Shown: positions 25,008-34,043, numbered from the stretch's first letter. The stretch: DNA of 47,300 nucleotides from Oscillospiraceae bacterium (GCA_015068725.1 SVKA01000012.1:1-47300), one strand, 5' to 3'. The notes: a model not told the origin generated them from the sequence alone. A program made the numbers and translations.

Positions 25008-26783
25008 ATGACACAGAACAAAAAGGTTCTTAACTGGCTTGAGGAAATGAAAGCACTCACAAAGCCGGATGAGGTAGTTTGGATTGACGGAAGTGAGGCT
25101 CAGCTCGAGGCTCTCAGAGCAGAAGCTGTTGCAACAGGCGAAATGATTAAGCTTAATCAGGAAAAGCTTCCGGGCTGTTATTATCACAGAACAGCAGAAA
25201 ACGACGTTGCACGTGTAGAGGAAAGAACATTTATCTGCACAGAAACAAAGGAAGAGGCAGGCCCGATTAACAACTGGATGGCACCTGCTGAAATGTATGC
25301 AAAGCTTAACAAGCTTTACGACGGTTCTATGAAGGGCAGAACAATGTATATTATCCCATATTCAATGGGTCCCGTTGGTTCACCGTTTTCAAAAATCGGT
25401 ATTGAGCTTACAGACAGTATTTACGTTGTTCTTAATATGAATATCATGACAAGAATAGGCAAAAGCGTTATCGATGCTCTTGGCGAGGATGGCGATTTTG
25501 TAAAATGCTTGCATGCTAAAAAGGATGTAAATCCTGACGAAAGATACATCGTACACTTCCCGCAGGATAACACAATTATGTCTGTTAACTCTGCTTACGG
25601 TGGTAACGTATTGCTTGGTAAAAAGTGCTTTGCACTAAGAATTGCTTCATACCAGGGTATGAAAGAAGGCTGGATGGCTGAGCATATGCTTATCCTCGGT
25701 CTTGAGAATCCGCAGGGCGAAGTAAAATACATCGCAGCAGCATTCCCGTCTGCTTGCGGTAAGACAAACCTCGCTATGCTTATTCCGCCCGAATACCTTA
25801 AGAAAAAGGGTTATAAGGTATGGACGGTCGGCGACGATATCGCATGGATAAGAAAAGGCGCTGACGGAAGACTTTATGCAATCAATCCTGAGGCTGGCTT
25901 TTTCGGCGTTGCTCCGGGAACAAGCGTTAAGACAAACTTTAATGCATTGGAATCAACAAAGAAGAATACAATCTTTACAAACGTTGCAATAAACAATGAT
26001 GACATGACAGTATGGTGGGAAGGTCTTGATAAGAATCCGCCTGAAAATGCAACAGAGTGGAAGGGTGCAAAGGTAAACGGCAAAGAGTTTACTGCTGATG
26101 GTAACAAGCTTGCACATCCGAACTCAAGATTTACAGCTCCTGCTGTTAACTGCCCGTGCATTTCACCTGAGTTTGAAAATCCGCAGGGTGTACCGCTTAG
26201 CGCAATTGTATTCGGCGGCAGACGTGCAAAGACAGCTCCGCTTGTATATCAGGCATTTGATTGGAATCATGGTGTATTCGTTGGTGCTACAATGGCATCT
26301 GAAACAACTGCAGCTGCTGCAGGTGCAGTAGGCGTTGTTCGTCGTGACCCAATGGCTATGAAGCCGTTCGTTGGTTATAATATGGCTGACTATTTTGCAC
26401 ACTGGATCGAAATCGGTGCAGGTCTTGATCCTGAAAAAGCTCCTAAGATTTTCCACGTTAACTGGTTCAGACTCGACGATGAAGGACACTTTATGTGGCC
26501 CGGATTTGGTGATAATATGAGAGTTCTTAACTGGATTTTGGATCGCTGCGAAGGCAAGGTTGATGCAAAAGAAACAGCTATCGGTTACCTTCCGAAGGAA
26601 ATTGATACAACTGACCTTGATATAGATCCGAAGGCTATGGAAGAGCTTCTAAGCATCGATAAAGAAGTATGGCTTGAAGAAGTTGCAAGCCAGAAGGAGT
26701 TCTTTGCTCAGTTTGGCGACAGACTTCCGAAGGAAATTATGGAAGAGCACAACGCACTTGAGAAGAGACTTAATGATATGTAA
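25008..26783 (+). CDS. pckG: Phosphoenolpyruvate carboxykinase (GTP)
   Basis: A 591-residue GTP-type enzyme that interconverts oxaloacetate and PEP. Family motifs include YIIPYSMGPVGSPFSKIG, the kinase P-loop region AAFPSACGKTNLAML with the mobile catalytic Cys, VGDDIAWIRKGADGRLYAINPEAGFFGVAPGTS and the guanine-site stretch NWFRLDDEGHFMWPGFGDN. The length fits the GTP family, not the 530-residue ATP family. Many gut anaerobes use it in the carboxylating direction; the direction here is unknown. AAGGAAGGAG precedes the ATG. Codon use looks more biased than that of its neighbours, suggesting high expression. Confidence 0.97.
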   Translation: MTQNKKVLNWLEEMKALTKPDEVVWIDGSEAQLEALRAEAVATGEMIKLNQEKLPGCYYHRTAENDVARVEERTFICTETKEEAGPINNWMAPAEMYAKLNKLYDGSMKGRTMYIIPYSMGPVGSPFSKIGIELTDSIYVVLNMNIMTRIGKSVIDALGEDGDFVKCLHAKKDVNPDERYIVHFPQDNTIMSVNSAYGGNVLLGKKCFALRIASYQGMKEGWMAEHMLILGLENPQGEVKYIAAAFPSACGKTNLAMLIPPEYLKKKGYKVWTVGDDIAWIRKGADGRLYAINPEAGFFGVAPGTSVKTNFNALESTKKNTIFTNVAINNDDMTVWWEGLDKNPPENATEWKGAKVNGKEFTADGNKLAHPNSRFTAPAVNCPCISPEFENPQGVPLSAIVFGGRRAKTAPLVYQAFDWNHGVFVGATMASETTAAAAGAVGVVRRDPMAMKPFVGYNMADYFAHWIEIGAGLDPEKAPKIFHVNWFRLDDEGHFMWPGFGDNMRVLNWILDRCEGKVDAKETAIGYLPKEIDTTDLDIDPKAMEELLSIDKEVWLEEVASQKEFFAQFGDRLPKEIMEEHNALEKRLNDM

Positions 26784-26796
26784 TTTAGTTTAACTT

Positions 26797-26832
26797 TAAA
26801 GCGGCTGGCTATGTGCCAGCCGCTTTTAAAAA
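26797..26832 (+). terminator. Terminator after pckG
   Basis: TAAAGCGGCTGGC / GCCAGCCGCTTTTA with a TATGT loop, 13 bases after the stop. Confidence 0.9.
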
Positions 26833-26849
26833 ATATTTTGTGTGGTGAA

Positions 26850-26995
26850 TTAACGTGAAAAATCACGTTAACAAAAATTGAAATGCCCGTGCGATATTTT
26901 CGCCAGTGGCGAAACGCACATGGGCAAAATATCCATTTAACGCCTTAGCTGCCCACAGCAAGGGGTTAACACTCTTTGTTACTATTTGTGGGCAG
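26850..26995 (+). promoter_or_regulatory. Hairpin-rich leader before the radical SAM gene
   Basis: Four inverted repeats follow each other in the 219-base gap: TTAACGTGA / TCACGTTAA (26850-26871); TGCCC..TGCG / CGCA..TGGGCA (26884-26926) enclosing TTCGCC / GGCGAA; TTAACgCCTT / AAGGgGTTAA (26937-26969) enclosing GCTG / CAGC; and CTGCCCACA / TGTGGGCAG (26949-26957 with 26987-26995). The last two are mutually exclusive, and the final arm touches the weak ribosome-binding site. It matches no riboswitch class I recognise. Confidence 0.5.
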
Positions 26996-27002
26996 AAAGG
27001 CT

Positions 27003-27899
27003 ATGGATATTATTATGGATAAGTGCTATTTGTGTCCGCGAATGTGCGGCGTCAATCGAAAACAACAGATAGGCTTTTGCGGTGCGGGCGATAGTATCCG
27101 CGTAGCGCGTGCATCGCTTCATATGTGGGAGGAGCCTTGTATAAGTGGGAAAAACGGCTCGGGCACAATATTCTTTTCGGGCTGCTCGCTAAAGTGTTGC
27201 TTTTGTCAGAATTATAAAATCAGCGCGCAAAATTTTGGTCTGGATATTTCGGTAGAAAGGCTTTGTGATATTATGCTTGATTTGCAGTCGCAGGGTGCGC
27301 ATAACATAAACCTTGTTACACCGACGCATTATGTGGACAAAATTGCAGATGCACTTGAAAAAGTAAAAAACAAGCTGAAAATTCCCGTTGTTTACAATAG
27401 CTCTGGATATGAAAATACACAGACGCTCGATATGCTTGACGGACTTGTGAATATTTATATGCCCGACTTAAAATACTTTGCAGAGGAGCTTTCCAAAAAG
27501 TATTCGGGAGCAAAGGATTATTTTAAAAAAGCGTCAAATGCAATATTACATATGTATAAACAGGTCGGCAGTGTAGAATTTGACGAAGAAAAAATGATGA
27601 AAAAGGGACTTATAATTCGTCATATGCTGCTTCCCGGTGCATATAAGGATTCGTTAAAGATACTTGACTGGATAGCTGATAATTTTGATAAAGATAAAAT
27701 AATGATAAGCCTTATGTGCCAGTATACACCAAGTTATAAAAGCAGTGAATTTAGCGAGATAAACAGAAGGGTAACAAGCTTTGAATATAATAAGGTAATA
27801 GAACGTGCACTTTCGCTTGGACTTGACGGATGTATGCAAGAGCGTTCATCTGCAAGCAAAAGTTATGTTCCCGAGTTTGACCTTCGTGGAATAAACTGA
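27003..27899 (+). CDS. Radical SAM protein, pyruvate formate-lyase-activating enzyme-like (COG1313 type)
   Basis: A 298-residue radical SAM protein. An N-terminal Cys cluster (CYLCPRMCGVNR, later GFCG) precedes the SAM-iron-sulfur motif CSLKCCFCQ (CxxxCxxC). VYNSSGYENTQTLDML and a TIM-barrel-like body follow. This family is often labelled as PFL-activating enzyme homologue, but it is distinct from true PflA and its substrate is unknown. The start is uncertain: the ATG at 27003 is very close to AGAAAGG, and the ATG at 27015 is rather far. No glycyl radical enzyme is adjacent. Its leader is unusually rich in hairpins. Confidence 0.85.
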   Translation: MDIIMDKCYLCPRMCGVNRKQQIGFCGAGDSIRVARASLHMWEEPCISGKNGSGTIFFSGCSLKCCFCQNYKISAQNFGLDISVERLCDIMLDLQSQGAHNINLVTPTHYVDKIADALEKVKNKLKIPVVYNSSGYENTQTLDMLDGLVNIYMPDLKYFAEELSKKYSGAKDYFKKASNAILHMYKQVGSVEFDEEKMMKKGLIIRHMLLPGAYKDSLKILDWIADNFDKDKIMISLMCQYTPSYKSSEFSEINRRVTSFEYNKVIERALSLGLDGCMQERSSASKSYVPEFDLRGIN

Positions 27900-27900
27900 T

Positions 27901-27944
27901 TAAAAAAGATACACATCTTTGTATAAAAGAAGTGTACCTTTTTT
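27901..27944. terminator. Bidirectional terminator between the radical SAM gene and the pnuC-like gene
   Basis: AAAAAAGATACAC / GTGTACCTTTTTT with one mismatch, between convergent genes. Confidence 0.75.
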
Positions 27945-27954
27945 AATATCATAT

Positions 27955-28620
27955 TTAGTTGTCATTTTGTTCCTTATAAAGCTTATGAGTGCTTGATGCT
28001 GTGATAGCTATGCAAATAAACGAATATATCGAGTAGATAAGATACGGAAGTTGGCTAAAATCGTTTGTGCAGATTTGAGCATTAAGAAATATTGCTATAA
28101 TGCCGCTTATAAGATTGACAAAAGGATATTCTTTGTATGCGAGCAGCGAAAGAAAAGTTACAAGCATGCCCAAAACTGAGGATGCACTGTCAAGTATCGC
28201 GTATGTATTGCCGTTTTTATAAAGTATTAAAAATACTATGCCAAGGCAAACGAGAGTTGCAATTGACAATATGATTCTTGCCTTTGGAGATAGTGATTTT
28301 AATACTGTAGAATTTTTATATGCTTTCTTTTTCCAATTCAGGAAGGTTATTATTTGAAGTGGACATGAAAACAAAAGTGCATACCACGCCGAAGCATAAA
28401 TTCCCATAAACATATATACAATTGCGTATATTATTGCATTGAGCCCGCCTATTAAAAATGCGTATCTGTTTACCGATGTTTGCAAAAGCATTATAAAAAT
28501 GGAGATAGTTAAAGGTAGAGTCATAAACGGTGGTTGCTTAACTATTATTGCTGTGGATACAATAAGAGCGAGCATAAAAAGCCCAACGGACATTTTTTTT
28601 ATATCTATCTTTTTAGGCAT
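27955..28620 (-). CDS. Integral membrane protein, PnuC-like (putative nicotinamide riboside transporter)
   Basis: A 221-residue protein with about seven hydrophobic segments. The pattern YALLFSCPLQIITFLNWKKKAY after the third segment and an Asp-led helix (LDSASSVLGMLVTFLSLLAYKEYPFVNLISGIIAIFLN) resemble PnuC transporters, where these positions line the vitamin pathway. Similarity is moderate and the typical W-W residues are partly missing, so another small membrane family is possible. The ATG at 28620 follows AAAGGA. It is a single gene behind a perfect consensus promoter. No NAD-salvage gene lies beside it. Confidence 0.55.
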   Translation of the reverse strand: MPKKIDIKKMSVGLFMLALIVSTAIIVKQPPFMTLPLTISIFIMLLQTSVNRYAFLIGGLNAIIYAIVYMFMGIYASAWYALLFSCPLQIITFLNWKKKAYKNSTVLKSLSPKARIILSIATLVCLGIVFLILYKNGNTYAILDSASSVLGMLVTFLSLLAYKEYPFVNLISGIIAIFLNAQICTNDFSQLPYLIYSIYSFICIAITASSTHKLYKEQNDN

Positions 28621-28662
28621 AATACCATTCCTTTTGTTTGTTTTTTGGATATTACCACAGTA

Positions 28663-28691
28663 ATTATAAAGCAGCAAAAAGAAGATGTCAA
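28663..28691 (-). promoter_or_regulatory. Perfect sigma-A promoter of the pnuC-like gene
   Basis: TTGACA-17-TATAAT on the reverse strand, with both hexamers and the spacer at consensus. I saw no operator-like repeat at the hexamers. Confidence 0.75.
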
Positions 28692-28831
28692 TATACGTTT
28701 TTGTAAGTTCTGCCGATTGACAGTTTTGGGGTTTTATGGTATGGTAAAACTATATAAAAACTGGGATTTTTGATGCAAATTTTTACAAGTAAATTAAGGC
28801 AAGAAAATTTCAAAAACTTGAAAAACATGGC

Positions 28832-28860
28832 TTGCTTTTTTGTAAAAAATGGTGTATAAT
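28832..28860 (+). promoter_or_regulatory. Promoter of carA-carB/dapF
   Basis: TTGCTT-17-TATAAT, leaving a leader of about 55 bases, too short for a PyrR-type attenuator. A second, weaker TTGACA-17-TATGGT lies near 28715-28745. Confidence 0.6.
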
Positions 28861-28920
28861 GATTAATTGATGTAAAATTATAGATAAAGATGAAGAATTT
28901 TAAAAGGAGGAGCGGCATAA

Positions 28921-30003
28921 ATGCAAAAGAGTGCGTACTTAATTTTGGAAAACGGCACAGTATTTGAAGGAAAAAGTTTTGGCTATGAAGGCGAAGCTAT
29001 CGGTGAAGTTGTATTTTCAACAGCTATGACAGGCTATAATGCTACATTGACAGAGCCTTCATACTATGGTCAGATTGTTACACAGACTTTCCCCCTTGTT
29101 GGCAATTATGGTATTATTCCGGAAGATTTTGAGAGTGATAAGCCTTATTTAAAAGCATACATTGTGCGTGATTGGTGTCAGCACCCTTCAAATTTTCGTT
29201 GCGAGGGTTTGCTTGACACTTTTTTAAAGGAGAATAAGATTGTAGGTCTTTACGGGATTGACACAAGAGAGCTTACAAAGATTTTGCGTGATAACGGCGT
29301 TATGAATGCAAAAATTACAACCTCGCCCGAGGTTTGTGATGAGCTTTTGTCAGAGATTAAGGCACATAAAATTGTCGGTGCGGTGAATGCCGTAACATGC
29401 AAAGAAGACATAGTTTATGAGTGCGACGAGAAAAAATACAGGGTTGCACTTTGGGACTTTGGTATAAACAAAAGCCTCATAAAAGAGCTTACAAATCGCG
29501 GCTGCGAGGTTGTAAGAGTGAGTGCGCATACAAAAGCCGAGCATATATTTGAGCTTTCGGTTGACGGCGTGGTAATTGCGGGTGGCCCCGGCGACCCCGA
29601 GGAAAATATGGATGCCGTAGCCGAAATTAAAAAGGTGCTTGACAAAAAAATCCCCACCTTTGGTATAGGCCTTGGTCATCTGTTGATGGCACTTTCGCAG
29701 GGAGCAAAATCGTACAAGCTAAGATATGGTCATCGCGGCTCTCAGCCTTGTGTCAAAGTAAAGACTGGTGGCGTATACACAACGAGTCAGAACCACGGTT
29801 ATGCAATTGCGTCACAGACAATTCCGGCAAATGCGTGCGAAAGCTATACAAATGTAAATGACTCAACTTGTGAAGGTATAGAATATACAAATATCCCCGC
29901 ATTTTCGGCGCAGTTTTCTCCTAAAAAGTGCGAAGGACCGTATGATGCATCTGTTATGTATGATGAGTTTGTTGATTTGATGGCAAAAGGAGGTAGACAA
30001 TAA
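28921..30003 (+). CDS. carA: Carbamoyl phosphate synthase small subunit with a degenerate glutaminase site
   Basis: A 360-residue CarA of normal length with both domains. The N-terminal domain is typical (STAMTGYNATLTEPSYYGQIV, YGIDTRELTKILR). The class I amidotransferase domain keeps its fold (VVIAGGPGDPEEN, TSQNHGYAI) but not its chemistry: the nucleophile motif GICLGHQ reads GIGLGHL (Cys to Gly at residue 250), and the Q-x-H-P-E motif reads QFSPK (His to Ser at 333, Glu to Lys at 335). The frame is intact on both sides. It cannot be a normal glutaminase. Ammonia-dependent synthesis with CarA as a structural subunit is the likely outcome (inference; compare animal CPS I). The stop overlaps the carB start. 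Confidence 0.93.
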   Translation: MQKSAYLILENGTVFEGKSFGYEGEAIGEVVFSTAMTGYNATLTEPSYYGQIVTQTFPLVGNYGIIPEDFESDKPYLKAYIVRDWCQHPSNFRCEGLLDTFLKENKIVGLYGIDTRELTKILRDNGVMNAKITTSPEVCDELLSEIKAHKIVGAVNAVTCKEDIVYECDEKKYRVALWDFGINKSLIKELTNRGCEVVRVSAHTKAEHIFELSVDGVVIAGGPGDPEENMDAVAEIKKVLDKKIPTFGIGLGHLLMALSQGAKSYKLRYGHRGSQPCVKVKTGGVYTTSQNHGYAIASQTIPANACESYTNVNDSTCEGIEYTNIPAFSAQFSPKKCEGPYDASVMYDEFVDLMAKGGRQ

Positions 30004-33000
30004 TGCCGCTGAGAAGTGATCTTAAAAAAGTAATGGTAATAGGCTCAGGTCCTATCGTAATCGGACAGGCGGCAGAGTTTGACTACGCCGGAACACAGGC
30101 GTGCCGCGCTCTTAAAGAAGACGGGCTTGAGGTTGTACTTGTAAACTCAAATCCCGCTACGATTATGACGGATAACGCTATGGCGGACAAGATATATATT
30201 GAGCCGCTTACGCTTACAACTGTAAAAAGAATTATAAAGAAGGAAAGACCCGACGGTCTTTTGTCTACCCTTGGCGGTCAGACAGGCCTTACCCTTTCGA
30301 TGCAGCTTGCAAAGGAAGGCTTTCTTGACAAGTATGGGGTAAAGCTTTTGGGTGCAAATCCCGAAACTATTGATAAAGCAGAGGACAGACAGCTTTTTAA
30401 AGATACAATGATGCAAATCGGTCAGCCCATAATTCCTTCGCTCGTTGTAAACGATGTTGAAAGTGCGGTAGAATTTGCAAACGAAATCGGCTATCCGCTT
30501 ATTATCCGTCCTGCATTTACTCTTGGCGGAACGGGTGGCGGTATCGTAAACGATGAAGCAGAGCTTCGCGAAATTACGCACGGCGGTCTCGAGCTTTCGC
30601 CGATACATCAGGTGCTTGTAGAAAAATGCGTGTCAGGCTGGAAGGAAATCGAGTTTGAAACAATCCGCGACAGCAAGGGTAATGTTATTACCGTCTGCGG
30701 TATGGAAAACCTTGACCCCGTAGGCGTTCATACGGGCGATTCAATCGTAATTGCACCTACTGTTACACTTTCTGATAAAGAGTACCAAATGCTCAGAAAT
30801 GCGGCACTCAGCATCGTATCCGAGCTTAAAATAGAAGGTGGATGCAACTGTCAGTTTGCACTTAACCCAAACAGCTTTGAGTATGCTGTAATCGAGGTTA
30901 ACCCGCGTTTGTCGCGCTCATCAGCACTTGCATCAAAGGCTACGGGATATCCGATTGCAAAGGTTGCAACAAAAATTGCCGTTGGACATACTCTTGATGA
31001 AATAAAAAATGCCGTTACGGGCACAACTTATGCGTGCTGCGAGCCTACAATCGACTATGTCGTTGTAAAATTCCCGAAATGGCCGTTTGATAAATTTGTA
31101 TACGCAAAGCGTTCGCTCGGCACACAGATGAAGGCAACTGGTGAGGTAATGTCAATTGCGCCTACATTTGAGCAGGCTATTATGAAGTCGGTGCGCGGCG
31201 CGGAGATTTCGCTTGATTCTATGCGTTATCCAAAGGCGATGGCGCTTAGTGATGACGAGCTTGAATGTGCGCTTCATGAGTGTAACGACGAGCGTCTGTT
31301 TATGGTATATGAGGCTATAAGACGTGGCGTAAGCTGCGAGCACATCTTTGATATAACAAAGATAGATACATGGTTTTTATACAAGCTTTCAAATATTGCT
31401 GATATGGAAAAACGCCTTGAAAGTGAGACTCTTACAGAAAAGCTTTACACAGAGGCTAAAAACCTCGGCTTCCTTGACAGCGTAATTGAAAGACTTTCAA
31501 ATCAGAAGGTAGAAAATCCGCTTGTTGCATCGTATAAAATGGTTGATACTTGTGCGGCAGAATTTGCAGCGCAGACACCGTATTTTTATTCTACATTTGA
31601 TAAAACAAACGAGGCGGCGCAGTTTATAGAAAAGAAAAATTCGGATAAAAAGACTGTAATCGTATTTGGCTCAGGACCAATTCGTATAGGTCAGGGAATA
31701 GAGTTTGACTATGCGTCGGTTCACTGTGTATGGGCACTCAAAGAGGCGGGCTATGAGGTTGTCATTGTAAACAACAATCCCGAAACAGTATCGACAGACT
31801 TTGATACTGCAGACAGGCTGTACTTTGAGCCTCTTACAAAAGAGGATGTTATGAATATCATACGCACTGAAAATCCGTATGGCGTTGTTGTGGCTTTTGG
31901 CGGACAGACCGCGATAAAGCTTACAAACTTCCTTAACGATAACGGTGTAAAAATCCTTGGCACAAGTGCTGACAGCATTGATATGGCAGAGGACAGAGAG
32001 CGTTTTGATGAGCTTTTGGAAGAGCTCCAGATAAAGCGCCCGAATGGTTTTACTGTTATGACGTGTGATGAAGCACTTGAGGTTGCAAAAAAAATCGGCT
32101 ATCCTGTGCTTATGCGTCCTTCATACGTTCTTGGCGGACAGAATATGATAATTGCCTTTAACGATGAGGATATTGTAGAGTATATGGGTATTATCCTTCA
32201 GCAGAACATCACAAACCCTGTTCTGATTGATAAGTACCTGATGGGTACTGAAATCGAGGTTGACGCAATATGCGACGGAGAAGAGATACTTATCCCCGGA
32301 ATTATGGAGCATATTGAGCGTGCGGGTATTCACTCGGGCGACTCGATTGCGGTATATCCTGCGTTTAATATAAGCGATGCTATGCGCGACAGAATTATCG
32401 AATGTACCAGAAAGCTTGCCGTAAGCCTTAAAACTCTCGGCCTTGTAAATATACAGTATCTTGTATATGACAACGAGCTTTATGTAATCGAGGTAAACCC
32501 GCGTTCATCTCGTACAATACCTTATATAAGCAAGGTTACGGGCGTGCCGATGGTTGACCTTGCAACAAGAGCGATGCTTGGCGAAAAGCTTTCGGATATG
32601 GGATATGGTACAGACCTTTACAAGAGCGCTCCTTATGTTGCGGTAAAGGTGCCGGTGTTCTCGTTTGAAAAGCTTATAAACGTTGATAGCCACTTAGGTC
32701 CCGAAATGAAATCAACAGGTGAGGTGCTTGGTATTGCACAGACACTTGAGGAGGCATTGTATAAAGGACTTATCGGCGCAGGATATAAGCTCAAAAAACA
32801 TGGTGGTGTATTTATTACTGTGCGCAACAGTGATAAAAATGAGATTGCAGATGTTGCAAAGAAATTTGCAGATTTGGGATTTTCGCTCTACGCTACAAAG
32901 GGTACTGCAAAGGTGCTTGAAAATGCGGGCATTTACGCACGCGCGGTAGACAAAATTCATGAGTCAGATGATAATACGCTCAAGCTTTTGGAAAGCGGAA

Positions 33001-34043
33001 AGATAAATTATGTTATTTCTACATCTACAAAGGGTAGAATTCCGACTCGCGACAGTGTTAAAATCCGTCGTAAAGCGGTTGAAAGAAACATTCCGTGTCT
33101 TACATCGATTGACACGGCAAATGCAATTGCTGACAGCTTAAAGAGCCGTTACTCAGAGTTTTCAACAGAGCTTGTTGATATAAACAATATGAGAAGCGAG
33201 AAGATGAAGCTTAAATTCTCAAAGATGCAGGGCTGCGGAAATGACTATATCTATTTTAGCTGCTTTGATCAGACGATTGATAATCCCGAAGGACTCAGCG
33301 TACGTCTTTGCGACAGACACTTTGGCATAGGCGGCGATGGTGTTGTTTTAATCGGACCGTCAGATGTTGCAGATGCACAGATGCGTACATTTAACCTTGA
33401 CGGAAGCGAAGGCAATATGGGCGGAAACGCTATACGCTGTGTAGGAAAGTATCTGTATGACAATAAAATTACAGATAAAACAACCGTTACGGTTGAAACT
33501 GCAAGCGGCATAAAGACGCTTACGTTATCACTTAGAAATGGAGAGGTTTATGCTGTACAGGTTGATATGGGCAAGGCGATACTTGCGCCAAATCAAATCC
33601 CTGTAAAGCTTGGCGGTGAGCTTGTTGTTGACAGACCTGTACAAATAGGCGGCGAGGATTATAATATAACATGCGTTTCAATGGGCAATCCGCACTGTGT
33701 GGTATTTACAGACAATGTAGATACGCTCGATATCGAAAAAGTAGGCCCGCTTTTTGAAAGCAGCGAGCTGTTCCCCGAACGTGTAAACGCCGAATTTGTT
33801 CGCGTGCTTGATAAAACGACTATCAAAATGCGTGTATGGGAGAGAGGCAGCGGCGAAACATGGGCATGTGGTACAGGCGCGTGTGCAGCGGCTGTTGCGG
33901 CGGTTGAAAACGGCTTTTGCCCGAAGGGTGAGGATATTACAGTAAAGCTTCGCGGCGGAGATTTGATTGTACGCTATACCGACAATGGCGTGTTTATGAC
34001 AGGCACGGCGGTCAAGGTATATGACGGCGTTGTAGAAGTATAA
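30003..34043 (+). CDS. Carbamoyl phosphate synthase large subunit fused to diaminopimelate epimerase
   Basis: One 1346-residue reading frame. Residues 1 to about 1065 are a complete CarB: first ATP-grasp half (GSGPIVIGQAAEFDYAGTQAC, NPRLSRSSALASKATGYP), second half from about 548 (GSGPIRIGQGIEFDYASVH, NPRSSRTIPYISKVTGVP) and the MGS regulatory domain (about 935-1050). From residue 1068 a full 279-residue DapF follows: FSKMQGCGND, DRHFGIGGDG, SMGNPHCVVF, ERGSGETWACGTGACAA. DapF position 73, normally the first catalytic Cys, is Gly (residue 1140). The linker contains no stop. CarB makes carbamoyl phosphate for arginine and pyrimidines; DapF makes meso-diaminopimelate. A weak internal AGAAG before the DapF ATG (33204) could also allow separate translation. 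Confidence 0.93.
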   Translation: MPLRSDLKKVMVIGSGPIVIGQAAEFDYAGTQACRALKEDGLEVVLVNSNPATIMTDNAMADKIYIEPLTLTTVKRIIKKERPDGLLSTLGGQTGLTLSMQLAKEGFLDKYGVKLLGANPETIDKAEDRQLFKDTMMQIGQPIIPSLVVNDVESAVEFANEIGYPLIIRPAFTLGGTGGGIVNDEAELREITHGGLELSPIHQVLVEKCVSGWKEIEFETIRDSKGNVITVCGMENLDPVGVHTGDSIVIAPTVTLSDKEYQMLRNAALSIVSELKIEGGCNCQFALNPNSFEYAVIEVNPRLSRSSALASKATGYPIAKVATKIAVGHTLDEIKNAVTGTTYACCEPTIDYVVVKFPKWPFDKFVYAKRSLGTQMKATGEVMSIAPTFEQAIMKSVRGAEISLDSMRYPKAMALSDDELECALHECNDERLFMVYEAIRRGVSCEHIFDITKIDTWFLYKLSNIADMEKRLESETLTEKLYTEAKNLGFLDSVIERLSNQKVENPLVASYKMVDTCAAEFAAQTPYFYSTFDKTNEAAQFIEKKNSDKKTVIVFGSGPIRIGQGIEFDYASVHCVWALKEAGYEVVIVNNNPETVSTDFDTADRLYFEPLTKEDVMNIIRTENPYGVVVAFGGQTAIKLTNFLNDNGVKILGTSADSIDMAEDRERFDELLEELQIKRPNGFTVMTCDEALEVAKKIGYPVLMRPSYVLGGQNMIIAFNDEDIVEYMGIILQQNITNPVLIDKYLMGTEIEVDAICDGEEILIPGIMEHIERAGIHSGDSIAVYPAFNISDAMRDRIIECTRKLAVSLKTLGLVNIQYLVYDNELYVIEVNPRSSRTIPYISKVTGVPMVDLATRAMLGEKLSDMGYGTDLYKSAPYVAVKVPVFSFEKLINVDSHLGPEMKSTGEVLGIAQTLEEALYKGLIGAGYKLKKHGGVFITVRNSDKNEIADVAKKFADLGFSLYATKGTAKVLENAGIYARAVDKIHESDDNTLKLLESGKINYVISTSTKGRIPTRDSVKIRRKAVERNIPCLTSIDTANAIADSLKSRYSEFSTELVDINNMRSEKMKLKFSKMQGCGNDYIYFSCFDQTIDNPEGLSVRLCDRHFGIGGDGVVLIGPSDVADAQMRTFNLDGSEGNMGGNAIRCVGKYLYDNKITDKTTVTVETASGIKTLTLSLRNGEVYAVQVDMGKAILAPNQIPVKLGGELVVDRPVQIGGEDYNITCVSMGNPHCVVFTDNVDTLDIEKVGPLFESSELFPERVNAEFVRVLDKTTIKMRVWERGSGETWACGTGACAAAVAAVENGFCPKGEDITVKLRGGDLIVRYTDNGVFMTGTAVKVYDGVVEV

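Noticed and set aside
33191-33206. A separate dapF start within the carB-dapF frame
   Set aside because: AGAAG is a weak site and there is no stop before it, so the simplest reading is one fused protein; internal initiation is kept only as a possibility.
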